From Streptomyces sp. GQFP (lineage in GTDB: Bacteria > Actinomycetota > Actinomycetes > Streptomycetales > Streptomycetaceae): a stretch of 64,000 nucleotides of DNA. The notes beneath the pieces were generated by a model. That model had not been told where the DNA came from. It was given only the letters and a program-made list of their open reading frames with translations, and searched no databases. A program made the translations under genes and the position numbers. Positions 23,579-31,760 of the stretch are shown here, piece after piece. The stretch is taken from positions 5,270,001-5,334,000 of the forward strand of contig NZ_CP089312.1 in NCBI RefSeq assembly GCF_021545335.1. The letters are read 5' to 3'. Every line of letters begins with the position of its first letter. Positions within the stretch are counted from its first letter, which is position 1.

Positions 23579-24214
23579 ATGCGTCTTCACGTCGTCGACC
23601 ACCCTCTGGTCGCTCACAAGCTCACCACGCTGCGCGACCAGCGCACCGACTCCGCGACCTTCCGCCGTCTCGCCGACGAGCTGGTCACCCTCCTCGCCTA
23701 CGAGGCCACGCGCGACGTGCGGACCGAACAGGTCGACATCACGACGCCGGTCGCCTCGACCACGGGCGTCAAGCTGTCCCACCCGCGCCCGCTGGTCGTG
23801 CCGATCCTGCGGGCCGGTCTCGGCATGCTGGACGGCATGGTCCGGCTGCTGCCGACCGCCGAGGTGGGCTTCATGGGCATGGTGCGCGACGAGGAGACGC
23901 TCCAGGCGTCCACGTACGCGACCCGGATGCCGGAGGACCTCTCGGGCCGCCAGGTGTACGTCCTCGACCCGATGCTCGCCACCGGCGGCACCCTGGTCGC
24001 GGCGATCCAGGAGCTGATCAAGCGCGGCGCCGACGACGTGACGGCCGTGGTCCTGCTGGCCGCCCCGGAGGGCGTCGAGATCATGGAACGCGAGCTGGCA
24101 GGCACCCCGGTGACGGTCGTGACGGCCTCGGTCGACGAGCGCCTCAACGAGCACGGCTACATCGTCCCGGGCCTGGGAGACGCGGGAGACCGCCTCTACG
24201 GCGCAGCAGAGTAG
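23579..24214 (+). CDS. upp: Uracil phosphoribosyltransferase
   Basis: 211 residues, full length. The PRPP loop VYVLDPMLATGGTLVAAIQE and the N-terminal MRLHVVDHPLVAHKLTTLRD are diagnostic; the uracil-binding end YIVPGLGDAGDRLYG is present. It makes UMP from uracil and PRPP (pyrimidine salvage). It is divergent from the small basic gene and followed by a copy of the dispersed repeat. No uracil-binding riboswitch or attenuator is visible in the short leader. Confidence 0.97.
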   Translation: MRLHVVDHPLVAHKLTTLRDQRTDSATFRRLADELVTLLAYEATRDVRTEQVDITTPVASTTGVKLSHPRPLVVPILRAGLGMLDGMVRLLPTAEVGFMGMVRDEETLQASTYATRMPEDLSGRQVYVLDPMLATGGTLVAAIQELIKRGADDVTAVVLLAAPEGVEIMERELAGTPVTVVTASVDERLNEHGYIVPGLGDAGDRLYGAAE

Positions 24215-24227
24215 GCGGTCGCCTTTA

Positions 24228-24275
24228 GGGGCGCGCGGGGAACTGCGCGACCAGCCACGACGGCGCGGCAGCCGA
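24228..24275 (-). repeat. Dispersed repeat, copy C
   Basis: Reverse-complement orientation of copy A, starting 13 bases after the upp stop (GGGGCGCGCGGGGAACTGCG...). It lies between convergent upp and the LytR-C gene. Confidence 0.75.
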
Positions 24276-24299
24276 ACGACGCGCACATCGCCGAATCGT

Positions 24300-24950
24300 T
24301 CAGCAATCCTTCGGGGAGCTGGACGGCGTCGGCGACGGGTTGGCCAGCGCGGCCAGCGCCTGGTCAGCCTCCTGCTTATTGGTCAGCGCCGTGAACTTCG
24401 TACCGATAAGCAGGTCAACCTCGGTGGCCGACGCCCGCGCGTCGGTCTTCACCTGTGCCCCGGCAAGCTGCGTGCCCAGCACAGGCAGCGCGGCCTGGGC
24501 GGCCGACTTCGCGCCGAGCACCATTCCGGCGCCGGCGATCTTCTTGTCGTAGGCCTTGGTCGCGTTGCCGATGTCGCCGATGCGGAAGCCGCGCTTCCGT
24601 AGCTCGTCCGCGGCCTGCTTGGCGAGGCCGCTGCGGGGCGTGGCGTTCAGGACGTTGACGGTGATCTGGCCGGGCTTGGGCAGCGCTTTGGCGGCCGTCG
24701 TCGCCGAGGGCGAGGGGCTCGCCTTGGAGGCGCAGTCCGACTTGGGGCCCGCCGCCGTGGCCTTGCTGCCGCCGCCCGTGAAGACGTCGATGAGCTGCAA
24801 GGTGCCCCAGCCGATCAGGCCGAGGGCGGCGACGGAGGCCACGAGTCCGAGCACGAGTCTGCGGCGTCCCCGGGGTCGGCGCATCCGCGGGTACTTGTCG
24901 CCCGTGATGCGGTACTGGCCGCCCATTCCGGGGGGAGTCAGCATGCTCAT
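24300..24950 (-). CDS. LytR C-terminal domain membrane protein
   Basis: 216 residues. A short basic cytoplasmic segment (RMRRPRGRRR) precedes one membrane helix (about residues 32-55). The outer part has a Ser/Pro linker and a LytR_C domain (ITVNVLNATPRSGLAKQAAD, ELRKRGFRIGDIGNA, VDLLIGTKFTAL), of the kind seen at the end of cell-wall ligases of the LCP family but here without the ligase. It ends SPTPSSSPKDC. Role presumed at the cell wall. It is convergent with upp. Confidence 0.87.
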   Translation of the reverse strand: MSMLTPPGMGGQYRITGDKYPRMRRPRGRRRLVLGLVASVAALGLIGWGTLQLIDVFTGGGSKATAAGPKSDCASKASPSPSATTAAKALPKPGQITVNVLNATPRSGLAKQAADELRKRGFRIGDIGNATKAYDKKIAGAGMVLGAKSAAQAALPVLGTQLAGAQVKTDARASATEVDLLIGTKFTALTNKQEADQALAALANPSPTPSSSPKDC

Positions 24951-25061
24951 GGGCGCAGCGTAGTGCGCCCTGGCGGTGATGCCTACTAAATGATCATTGA
25001 CCTGGCCCGGGTAGTACCCGAAAGGGCCAATAAGGCCTGTGAAAGAAGGTGGGAACGGCCG

Positions 25062-25358
25062 TCAGTCCAGTTCCAGCACGCGTGCGTGCAGCACCTGGCG
25101 TTGCTGGAGGGCCGCCCGGACCGCGCGGTGCAGACCGTCTTCCAGATACAGGTCGCCCTGCCACTTCACGACATGCGCGAAGAGGTCGCCGTAGAACGTG
25201 GAGTCCTCGGCGAGCAGGGTTTCCAGGTCGAGCTGGCCCTTGGTCGTCACGAGCTGATCGAGGCGGACCGGGCGCGGCGCGACGTCCGCCCACTGCCGGG
25301 TGCTTTCCCGGCCGTGGTCGGGGTACGGCCGGCCGTTTCCGATGCGCTTGAAGATCAC
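25062..25358 (-). CDS. Conserved actinobacterial protein, ParB-N/VapB-annotated type
   Basis: 98 residues, starting IFKRIGNGRPYPDHGRESTR and ending QQRQVLHARVLELD. The block KWQGDLYLEDGLHRAVRAAL resembles the DGxHR segment of ParB-N domains. I recall this conserved protein carrying the name VapB-family antitoxin in databases, but no toxin gene is beside it, so that name may be misleading. It is divergent from the HerA-like ATPase gene. No nucleic-acid target can be inferred. Confidence 0.7.
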   Translation of the reverse strand: MIFKRIGNGRPYPDHGRESTRQWADVAPRPVRLDQLVTTKGQLDLETLLAEDSTFYGDLFAHVVKWQGDLYLEDGLHRAVRAALQQRQVLHARVLELD

Positions 25359-25462
25359 ACGGAAAGCCTACCGGTCCAGACGTTCCGGGCGCAGCCATGG
25401 AGACGGAGTGCGACGCTGGAAAAGATGCCGTAAAGCGGGGCAAACCGGAACAGGGGTCTGAC

Positions 25463-27097
25463 ATGAGCGACCGCGAGACCGCGCCATCGGCCACCGCAGG
25501 GACCACCGCGGAGTCTTTGCCACCGGCAAACGCGCCCGGATCACCACCCCGCGCGCCGGGGAGCGCTCCCGCACTCCCCCAGCAGGCCCTGGAGATTGCT
25601 TCCGGATACACCTTCACCGGCCCGGCACTCGATCTGGGCGCCCTGATCTGGGACGGGACCTGCCTCCCGGACGCCCAGATCCGCATCCCCCTCCCGATGC
25701 TCAACCGGCACGGTCTGGTCGCGGGGGCCACCGGAACCGGCAAGACCAAGACGCTCCAGCTGATCGCGGAACAGCTCAGCGCCCAAGGTGTGCCCGTTTT
25801 CCTGGCCGATGTGAAGGGTGACGTCTCCGGGATCGCGGCGCCGGGGGAGATGAACGACAGGGTCCGGTCCCGTTCCGCCGAGGTGCACCAGCGGTGGACG
25901 GCGACCGGATTCCCCGCCGAGTTCTACGCCCTCGGCGGCATCGGCCACGGCATCCCGGTCCGCGCCACCATCACCAGCTTCGGCCCGGTACTGCTCTCCA
26001 AGGTCCTCCAGCTCAACCAGACCCAGGAGCAGTCGCTCGGCCTGATCTTCCACTACGCCGACCAGAAGGGCCTTGAGCTGCTCGACCTCAAGGACCTGAG
26101 AGCGGTCGTCGCCTTCCTCACCTCGGACGAGGGCAAGGCCGAGCTGAAGAACATCGGCGGCCTGTCGACGGCCACGGCCGGGGTCATCCTCCGTTCCCTC
26201 ACCGCCTTCGAGGCGCAGGGCATGGCGGACTTCTTCGGCGAGCCGGAGTTCGACACGGCCGAGCTGCTGCGCATGGCGCCGGACGGCCGGGGCATGGTCT
26301 CGCTCCTCGAACTGCCCGCCGTACAGGACCGGCCGCAGCTGTTCTCGACGTTCCTGATGTGGCTGCTGGCCGACCTCTTCCACGACCTCCCGGAGGTCGG
26401 CGACGCCGACAAGCCGAAGCTCGTCTTCTTCTTCGACGAGGCGCATCTGCTCTTCAACGACGCGTCGAAGGCATTCCTGGACGCGATCACACAGACCGTC
26501 CGGCTCATTCGCTCGAAGGGGGTGGGCATCTTCTTCGTGACGCAGACGCCGCGAGACGTCCCCTCCGACGTCCTCGCCCAGCTCGGCAACCGCGTCCAGC
26601 ACGCGCTGCGCGCCTTCACCCCGGACGACCAGAAGGCCCTCAAGGCCACGGTGAAGACGTTCCCGAACTCGCCGTACGACCTGGAGGAACTGCTCACCGG
26701 CCTCGGCACGGGCGAGGCGGTGGTCACGGTGCTCAGCGAGAAGGGGGCCCCGACACCCGTCGCCGCGACCCGGCTGCGCGCCCCCGAGTCCCTGATGGGC
26801 CCGGTCGAGGCCACCGTTCTCGACGAGGCGGTCAGGTCCTCGCAGCTGTACGCACGTTACGCACAGGCTGTGGACAGAGAGTCGGCGTACGAGAAACTGA
26901 CCGCACGGGCAGGAGCGAAGGGCCCCGATGAGATGCGGGCCGCGCCCAAGCAGGCCAAGGCACCCAAGGAGGACCCCTCCGTCGTCCAACAGGTGGTGGG
27001 CAGCGGCATGTTCAAGTCGCTCGCGCGTTCCGTGGGCACCCAGATCGGGCGGGAGATCACCCGCTCCCTCTTCGGTACGGCACGGCGGAGGCGGTAG
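25463..27097 (+). CDS. HerA-like DUF853 ATPase
   Basis: 544 residues from ATG 25463 (AGGGG upstream; a 22-codon extension is possible). Walker A is GATGTGKTKTLQ, Walker B KLVFFFDEAHLLF, and an arginine-finger-like block (ALRAFTPDDQKALKATVKTF) follows. The family is related to the HerA/FtsK translocases and is widespread, but its cell role is poorly defined. Proline-rich ends flank the ATPase (residues 1-45 and 500-520), and the tail SLARSVGTQIGREITRSLFG is a family hallmark. No NurA nuclease gene is adjacent. Confidence 0.88.
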   Translation: MSDRETAPSATAGTTAESLPPANAPGSPPRAPGSAPALPQQALEIASGYTFTGPALDLGALIWDGTCLPDAQIRIPLPMLNRHGLVAGATGTGKTKTLQLIAEQLSAQGVPVFLADVKGDVSGIAAPGEMNDRVRSRSAEVHQRWTATGFPAEFYALGGIGHGIPVRATITSFGPVLLSKVLQLNQTQEQSLGLIFHYADQKGLELLDLKDLRAVVAFLTSDEGKAELKNIGGLSTATAGVILRSLTAFEAQGMADFFGEPEFDTAELLRMAPDGRGMVSLLELPAVQDRPQLFSTFLMWLLADLFHDLPEVGDADKPKLVFFFDEAHLLFNDASKAFLDAITQTVRLIRSKGVGIFFVTQTPRDVPSDVLAQLGNRVQHALRAFTPDDQKALKATVKTFPNSPYDLEELLTGLGTGEAVVTVLSEKGAPTPVAATRLRAPESLMGPVEATVLDEAVRSSQLYARYAQAVDRESAYEKLTARAGAKGPDEMRAAPKQAKAPKEDPSVVQQVVGSGMFKSLARSVGTQIGREITRSLFGTARRRR

Positions 27098-27125
27098 CCA
27101 CCAGGGTCCCGCCCCCGCCGCCCGG

Positions 27126-27248
27126 TCAGCGGCCCGGCTCCTTCGCGGGCTGCTCCGGCTTGGCCTCCTTGACCTGTGGTTTCGGTGCGTTGCGTACGGC
27201 CTCGGCGCGCAGCAGGGCGCGCAGGACCGCGTAGGGGTCGATCGCCAT
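27126..27248 (-). CDS. Small hypothetical protein of 40 residues
   Basis: Reads MAIDPYAVLRALLRAEAVRN then a Lys/Pro/Glu-rich tail ending KEPGR. ATG 27248, stop 27126. A short helix followed by a charged tail; too short to assign. It is convergent with the HerA-like gene (28 bp apart). I recall similar short proteins at this position in other Streptomyces. Confidence 0.55.
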   Translation of the reverse strand: MAIDPYAVLRALLRAEAVRNAPKPQVKEAKPEQPAKEPGR

Positions 27249-27312
27249 GACGGTGTTCCTGTCCCGTGTGTCGTACGGAGTGACTGACTGATGGACCGGG
27301 GGGCCGGGCCTG

Positions 27313-27639
27313 TCAGCAGCGCAGGACCACCGAGCGCGGGGCACGCGGGGAAGGGGCGGCGGGCGGCGTGTGGATCGGCAGGGGCCGGGCGGTGGGACCC
27401 GCGATCGGGACGGGTACGGGCCGCAGCGGTACGACACAACGGCCGGTGCCCCGCGTCACCGGCCGCAGCACGGTGTCCAGGACGTCGTACTCGAAGACCG
27501 CCGAGCCGCTCTCGGCCGCCGCCATGGAGGCGGGCATCGTCTGCGCGCCCGCGTGCCCGCCCGGCATGGACAGGGCGAGCAGCAGGACGAACGCCCGCAG
27601 CCAGGCACGCCGACGGGCTTGCGATACGACGGTGCTCAC
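27313..27639 (-). CDS. Putative secreted small protein
   Basis: 108 residues from GTG 27639. The N-terminus is a signal peptide (SQARRRAWLRAFVLLLALSM, then GGHAGAQ, cleavage after AGA). The mature part has EYDVLDTVLRPVTRGTGRC and a Pro-rich stretch ending RSVVLRC, with two Cys that could pair. No family is recognised. It lies between a 40-residue gene and a DNA glycosylase on the same strand. Confidence 0.6.
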   Translation of the reverse strand: MSTVVSQARRRAWLRAFVLLLALSMPGGHAGAQTMPASMAAAESGSAVFEYDVLDTVLRPVTRGTGRCVVPLRPVPVPIAGPTARPLPIHTPPAAPSPRAPRSVVLRC

Positions 27640-27703
27640 GGGGTTTGTGTCCCGTGCGGAGTACGTCGTTCATCACACCGGCGGGGAGAACCGCCCGCTC
27701 GGC

Positions 27704-28297
27704 CTACTTGCCGGCGGCTTTCGCCGCCTTGGCCGCCGCCTTCATCTCCTGTTTGTGGGCGCGCACCTTGGTCAGGGACTCGGGGCCGGTGATGTCGGCG
27801 ACGGAGCGGAAGGACTTCGGTTCGCCGTAGGCGCCGGCCGCCTCGCGCCAGCCCTTGGGCTGCACGCCGAGCTGCTTGCCGAGGAGGGCCAGGAAGATCT
27901 GGGCCTTCTGCTTGCCGAAGCCGGGCAGGTCGGTGAGGCGCCCCAGCAGCTCCGGCCCGGTCGCCGCGTCCCGCCAGACGCCCTCGGCGTCACCGTCGTA
28001 GTGCTCGACGAGGTACTGGCAGAGCTGCTGGATGCGCTTGGCCATCGAGCCGGGGTAGCGGTGCACGGCCGGCTTGTCGGAGAGGAGCGCGGCGAAGGCC
28101 TCGGGGTCGTACGCGGCGATCTCGTGCGCGTCGAGGTCGTCGGCGCCGAGGCGCTGGGCGATTGTCGCCGGCCCTTTGAACGCCCACTCCATCGGCACTT
28201 GCTGATCCAGCAGCATGCCGGTCAGCGCGGCGAGCGGGCTGCGGCCGAGGAGCGCGTCGGCCTCGGGGTCCTGGGCGAGGTGGAGAGTGACGTCCAT
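27704..28297 (-). CDS. HhH-GPD superfamily DNA glycosylase-like protein
   Basis: 197 residues from ATG 28297. The start LHLAQDPEADALLGRSPLAA, the helix-hairpin-helix TDLPGFGKQKAQIFLALLGK and the fold length fit the HhH-GPD base-excision family. The catalytic Asp that normally follows the hairpin by about 18 residues is not obvious, a common feature of this actinobacterial subgroup, so activity is uncertain. The C-terminus is Lys/Ala-rich (EMKAAAKAAKAAGK). Confidence 0.8.
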   Translation of the reverse strand: MDVTLHLAQDPEADALLGRSPLAALTGMLLDQQVPMEWAFKGPATIAQRLGADDLDAHEIAAYDPEAFAALLSDKPAVHRYPGSMAKRIQQLCQYLVEHYDGDAEGVWRDAATGPELLGRLTDLPGFGKQKAQIFLALLGKQLGVQPKGWREAAGAYGEPKSFRSVADITGPESLTKVRAHKQEMKAAAKAAKAAGK

Positions 28298-28523
28298 GGT
28301 CCGATCATGCCCCGATCGGACCATGGGCGCCCGGCCGCGCGGCAATTAGGACGGTCACCAGTAGCGGCCGAATCAGCTCGATCGTGTGATGGCCGACTTC
28401 TGGGCTTGCGGCGCCCAAGACCGTTCGGGGCGCGCGCACGTGCCCGGCTCCTGCCGGTTTCGCTGCCCCTGCCCCTGCGCCATGCCTTTTTCACCCCTCG
28501 CGTACGATTCCACCACAACTTAC

Positions 28524-28542
28524 TTAGGTAAACCTAACCTAA
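28524..28542. promoter_or_regulatory. Iron box (DmdR/IdeR-type operator)
   Basis: TTAGGTAAACCTAACCTAA has perfect 6-bp arms TTAGGT/ACCTAA and matches the 19-bp iron-box consensus I remember for Streptomyces DmdR1 (TTAGGTTAGGCTCACCTAA) at most positions. It lies 33 bp upstream of the acylase-acyltransferase start, in the promoter position, and is conspicuously AT-rich. Predicted: repressed when iron is plentiful. Confidence 0.82.
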
Positions 28543-28575
28543 AGTGCAATTTCAGACGCCAGTGAGGATACGAAT

Positions 28576-31248
28576 ATGGCCACCGAGATCTACCGCGACG
28601 CCTGGGGGATCCCGCACCTGCGTGCGGGCGACGCATATGAACTCGCCCGTGGCCAGGGCCGCGTCACCGCCCTCGATCGAGCCTGGCAGCTGGAGGTCGA
28701 GCGCCACCGTGCGCAGGGCACCTCGGCCGCGTTCCTCGGCGCCGAGGCCGTCGGCTGGGACGTGTTCGCCAGACGCGCCCGCCTCGACGACACCGCGAGA
28801 CGCTGCTACGCCGCCCTGGAGAGCCGGGACCCCGAAACCGCCGCCTGGGTACGGGCGTACGCGGATGGCGTGAATGAGGGGTTGGGGGAAGGGGGCGCCG
28901 CCGCGCCCGAGTTCGCCGCGACCGGACTCGCCCCCGGCCGCTGGGAGCCCTGGACCCCGCTCGGTATCTGGCTCGCCACGCACATCCTGTTCTCCGGGTT
29001 TCCGGCCAAGCTCTGGCGGGAGCAGGTCGTGCGGCACCTCGGCGCCGACGCCATCGGCCTGTTCGCCATCGACGGTCCCGGCACCTCCGGCAGCAACGGC
29101 TGGCTGGTCAGCGGTGAACGGTCGGTCACCGGGCTGCCGTTGCTCGCGGGCGATCCGCACCGGTACATCGAGGATCCCGGGGGCTATCAGCAAGTCCGCC
29201 TGTCCTGCCCGGAGTTCGACGTCGTCGGGCTGGCCGTCCCGGGCGTCCCCGGCATCGCCCACTTCGGGCACACGGGCACGGTCGCCTGGGCCATCACCAA
29301 CGCCATGGCCGACTATCAGGATCTGTATGTGGAGCGAATTCGCCGTGTGGGGGAGGGAGTTGAGGCCCTTGATCCGGATGGGGAGTGGCGGGCCGTCGAT
29401 GTGCGGGTAGAGGTCGTGGAGGTCGCGGGTGGGGAGTCCGTCGAGGTGGAGGTGATCGAGACCGGGCGGGGGCCGGTCGTGATCGGTAGGCCCGAAGATG
29501 ATGATGCAGAAACGATTAGTCTGCGCTATCCGCCCCGCGTCACCGGCGACCTCGGCTTCTCCGCTCTCCTCCCTCTCCTCCGCTCCCGTCGCGTCGCCGA
29601 CATCGACCGTGCCCTCGATCTCTGGGCGGAGCCCGTCAACGTCGTCCAGGCCGCCGACACCGAGGGCGGGCTGCTGCACCGGGTCGCCGGGCACGTCCCC
29701 GTACGCGCCGAGGCCAACCGGACCCGGCTCGTGCGGGCCTGGGAGCCCGGGAACGAGTGGCACGGTCGGCACGAGACGCCGTACGGCACCGTCGACGACG
29801 GTCTCGCCGTCATGGCCAACCAGCGCGGCCCCGCGACTCCCCTCGGCGTCGAGTTCGCGCCGCCGCACCGGGCGGACCGTATCCGCGCTCTGTTGGAGGA
29901 GAAGGACCAGTGGTCGGCGGGCGATCTGCCCGTCCTCCACCTGGACACGCACCTCGCCTCAGCCGCGCCTCTCCTCGATCTTCTTGCCGGACTGGACGGC
30001 CTGACCCCGCACGAGGAGGCTCTTCGCGGCCAACTCCTGCGCTGGGACCGTCGGATGGACGCCGACAGCATGGAGGCGGCGACCTACGCGGCCCTGCGCT
30101 CCGCCGTCGTACGCCGCCTCGCCGCCCACCCCGCCTTCGCCGCACTGGCCGTCCCGCCCGCGTACCCCGAGGTCTTCCTTCCCTGGCTCGCCCTGCTTCC
30201 CCGGATCGGCTTCGCGCTCGAAGGGCTCCTGAGCGCACGGGAGTTGTACGGGATCGATCGCGCCGCCCTGGTGAGAGAAGCCGTCGCCGAGGTGGTCGTC
30301 GACCCGGGATCCGGCTCCGTGACCTGGGGCGAGCGGCACCGGCTGGTGCCCTGGCGGGCGCTCGGCAGCACCTCGTACGACGAACCGGGGCTCTCCGGCG
30401 ACCACGACTGCGTGCTCTGCACCTCCGCCGTTCCCGGGCTCACCGATCTCAGCGCGCGTGGGCCCGCCGCGAGGTACGTCTGGGATCTGGCCCGGCGTGA
30501 GGACAGTCTGTGGGTCGTGCCCTTCGGGGCCTCCGGGGTTCCGGGCTCCGACCATCACCGCGATCAACTGCCCCTGTGGGCAAGGGGGGACCTCGTCCCG
30601 GTCGTCACCGACTGGGCGCGGCTCACGCGGGAGTACCCGCCGGTTTCTTCGTACGGGGATCGCGTGGCCGTTCATGAGCAGGTGGTCGACGGGTTCGGCA
30701 CCGTGCGCGTGGTGCGGCTTGACCCCCTCGCCGATGCCGGGGTCGTGCACGGCTGGGTGAGTGAGCCGCGGGCCGGATTCTGGGGGATGAGCGGGCTGAG
30801 TGAGGAGCAAGTCGCCGAGATCTACGGTCACTTGGACACCCTCGACACCCATCACGCCTATCTGCTGGTGAAGGACGGTACGGCGGTCGGGCTGCTCCAG
30901 ACCTATGAGCCCGAGGCCGACCGGGTGAGCGAGTGCTACACCGTCGAGCCCGGCGACATCGGCATCCATCTGCTGCTCGCGCCCGCCGGGGCGGAGGGCC
31001 GGCGGGCCGGGTGGTCGGCCGCGTTGATGGGGGTGCTGGCGGAGTACGTGCTGGTCGGGCTCGGGCGGCGGCGGATCGTGGTCGACCCCGATGTGCGGAA
31101 CGAGAAGGCCGTCGCCCGCTTCCTGCGACAGGGGTTTGTCGCCGGGCCGGTTGTCGTGCTGCCCGAGATCGACCTGCCGGACGTGTATCTGCCGGAGAAG
31201 CGCGCCCAACTGGCGTTTCTTCCCTGGGAGGTAGCTTTTCCCGGGTGA
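28576..31248 (+). CDS. Penicillin-acylase-family Ntn hydrolase fused to siderophore-type N-acyltransferase
   Basis: 890 residues, two enzymes in one chain. Residues 1 to about 690 are an Ntn-type amidase (IYRDAWGIPHLRAGDAYELA at the start; the self-cleavage / nucleophile site GSNGWLVSGERSV with Ser 173; LLAGDPHR; FGHTGTVAWAITN). It has no signal peptide, unlike most acylases. Residues about 697-890 are an IucB/AlcB/DesC-like acyltransferase (HGWVSEPRAGFWGM; GDIGIHLLLAP; RRIVVDPDVRNEKAVARFLR; YLPEKRAQLAFL). The iron box upstream points to siderophore making, modification or recycling. Partner genes are coupled downstream. The nature of the acyl group is unknown. Confidence 0.9.
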   Translation: MATEIYRDAWGIPHLRAGDAYELARGQGRVTALDRAWQLEVERHRAQGTSAAFLGAEAVGWDVFARRARLDDTARRCYAALESRDPETAAWVRAYADGVNEGLGEGGAAAPEFAATGLAPGRWEPWTPLGIWLATHILFSGFPAKLWREQVVRHLGADAIGLFAIDGPGTSGSNGWLVSGERSVTGLPLLAGDPHRYIEDPGGYQQVRLSCPEFDVVGLAVPGVPGIAHFGHTGTVAWAITNAMADYQDLYVERIRRVGEGVEALDPDGEWRAVDVRVEVVEVAGGESVEVEVIETGRGPVVIGRPEDDDAETISLRYPPRVTGDLGFSALLPLLRSRRVADIDRALDLWAEPVNVVQAADTEGGLLHRVAGHVPVRAEANRTRLVRAWEPGNEWHGRHETPYGTVDDGLAVMANQRGPATPLGVEFAPPHRADRIRALLEEKDQWSAGDLPVLHLDTHLASAAPLLDLLAGLDGLTPHEEALRGQLLRWDRRMDADSMEAATYAALRSAVVRRLAAHPAFAALAVPPAYPEVFLPWLALLPRIGFALEGLLSARELYGIDRAALVREAVAEVVVDPGSGSVTWGERHRLVPWRALGSTSYDEPGLSGDHDCVLCTSAVPGLTDLSARGPAARYVWDLARREDSLWVVPFGASGVPGSDHHRDQLPLWARGDLVPVVTDWARLTREYPPVSSYGDRVAVHEQVVDGFGTVRVVRLDPLADAGVVHGWVSEPRAGFWGMSGLSEEQVAEIYGHLDTLDTHHAYLLVKDGTAVGLLQTYEPEADRVSECYTVEPGDIGIHLLLAPAGAEGRRAGWSAALMGVLAEYVLVGLGRRRIVVDPDVRNEKAVARFLRQGFVAGPVVVLPEIDLPDVYLPEKRAQLAFLPWEVAFPG

Positions 31249-31760
31249 CTGCAGAGAACCCGGTGACTCCAGAGAACCCGGTGAACCCCGACGACCTGAT
31301 CGCCCACTACGGCCTGGAGCCGATCCCGCGTGAGGGCGGGCTGTTCCGGCGTACCTGGGCGGGGCCCGAGCGGGCCGACGGGCGGCCGGAGGGCTCGGCG
31401 ATCGTCGCGCTGCTGACCTCCGCGCCCGACGACTTCTCCGCGCTGCACCGGCTGCCGTCGGACGAGGTCTGGCACTTCTACCTCGGCGATCCGCTGGAGA
31501 TGCTGCTTCTGGCGGCGGACGGGACTTCACGGGTGGTGGTGCTCGGGCCCGGTGTCCTGCGCGGGCAGGAGATCCAGGTGACTGTGCCCGGCGGCACCTG
31601 GATGGGCGCTCGGGTCGTCGAGGGCGGGGCGTGGACCTTCTTCGGGTGCACGATGGCGCCCGGGTTCACGTTCGAGGGGTACGAGCACGGCGACGCGGGC
31701 GAGCTGGCCGCGCGTTATCCGGCCGAGGCGGCTCGTGTCCGGGCACTGTGTCGGCCATGA
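31245..31760 (+). CDS. Cupin superfamily DUF985 protein
   Basis: 171 residues from GTG 31245, overlapping the acylase stop (GTGA). Two near-identical direct repeats (CAGAGAACCCGGTGA) encode the first residues. The cupin barrel is seen in IAHYGLEPIPREGGLFRRTW, SDEVWHFYLGDPLEMLLLAA and GGTWMGARVVEGGAWTFFGC, ending GFTFEGYEHGDAGELAARYP. DUF985 members lack a known activity. Coupling to the iron-controlled acylase gene suggests it acts on the same small molecule. It overlaps the next gene by ATGA. Confidence 0.85.
   Translation: MTAENPVTPENPVNPDDLIAHYGLEPIPREGGLFRRTWAGPERADGRPEGSAIVALLTSAPDDFSALHRLPSDEVWHFYLGDPLEMLLLAADGTSRVVVLGPGVLRGQEIQVTVPGGTWMGARVVEGGAWTFFGCTMAPGFTFEGYEHGDAGELAARYPAEAARVRALCRP

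Noticed and set aside
25062..25358. Toxin-antitoxin module
   Set aside because: The database-style name VapB comes to mind, but no toxin gene adjoins it and the fold looks ParB-like.
25541..27676. 711-codon frame on the strand opposite the HerA-like ATPase
   Set aside because: No motif, Arg/Glu/Leu-rich shadow; the forward frame has Walker A and B.
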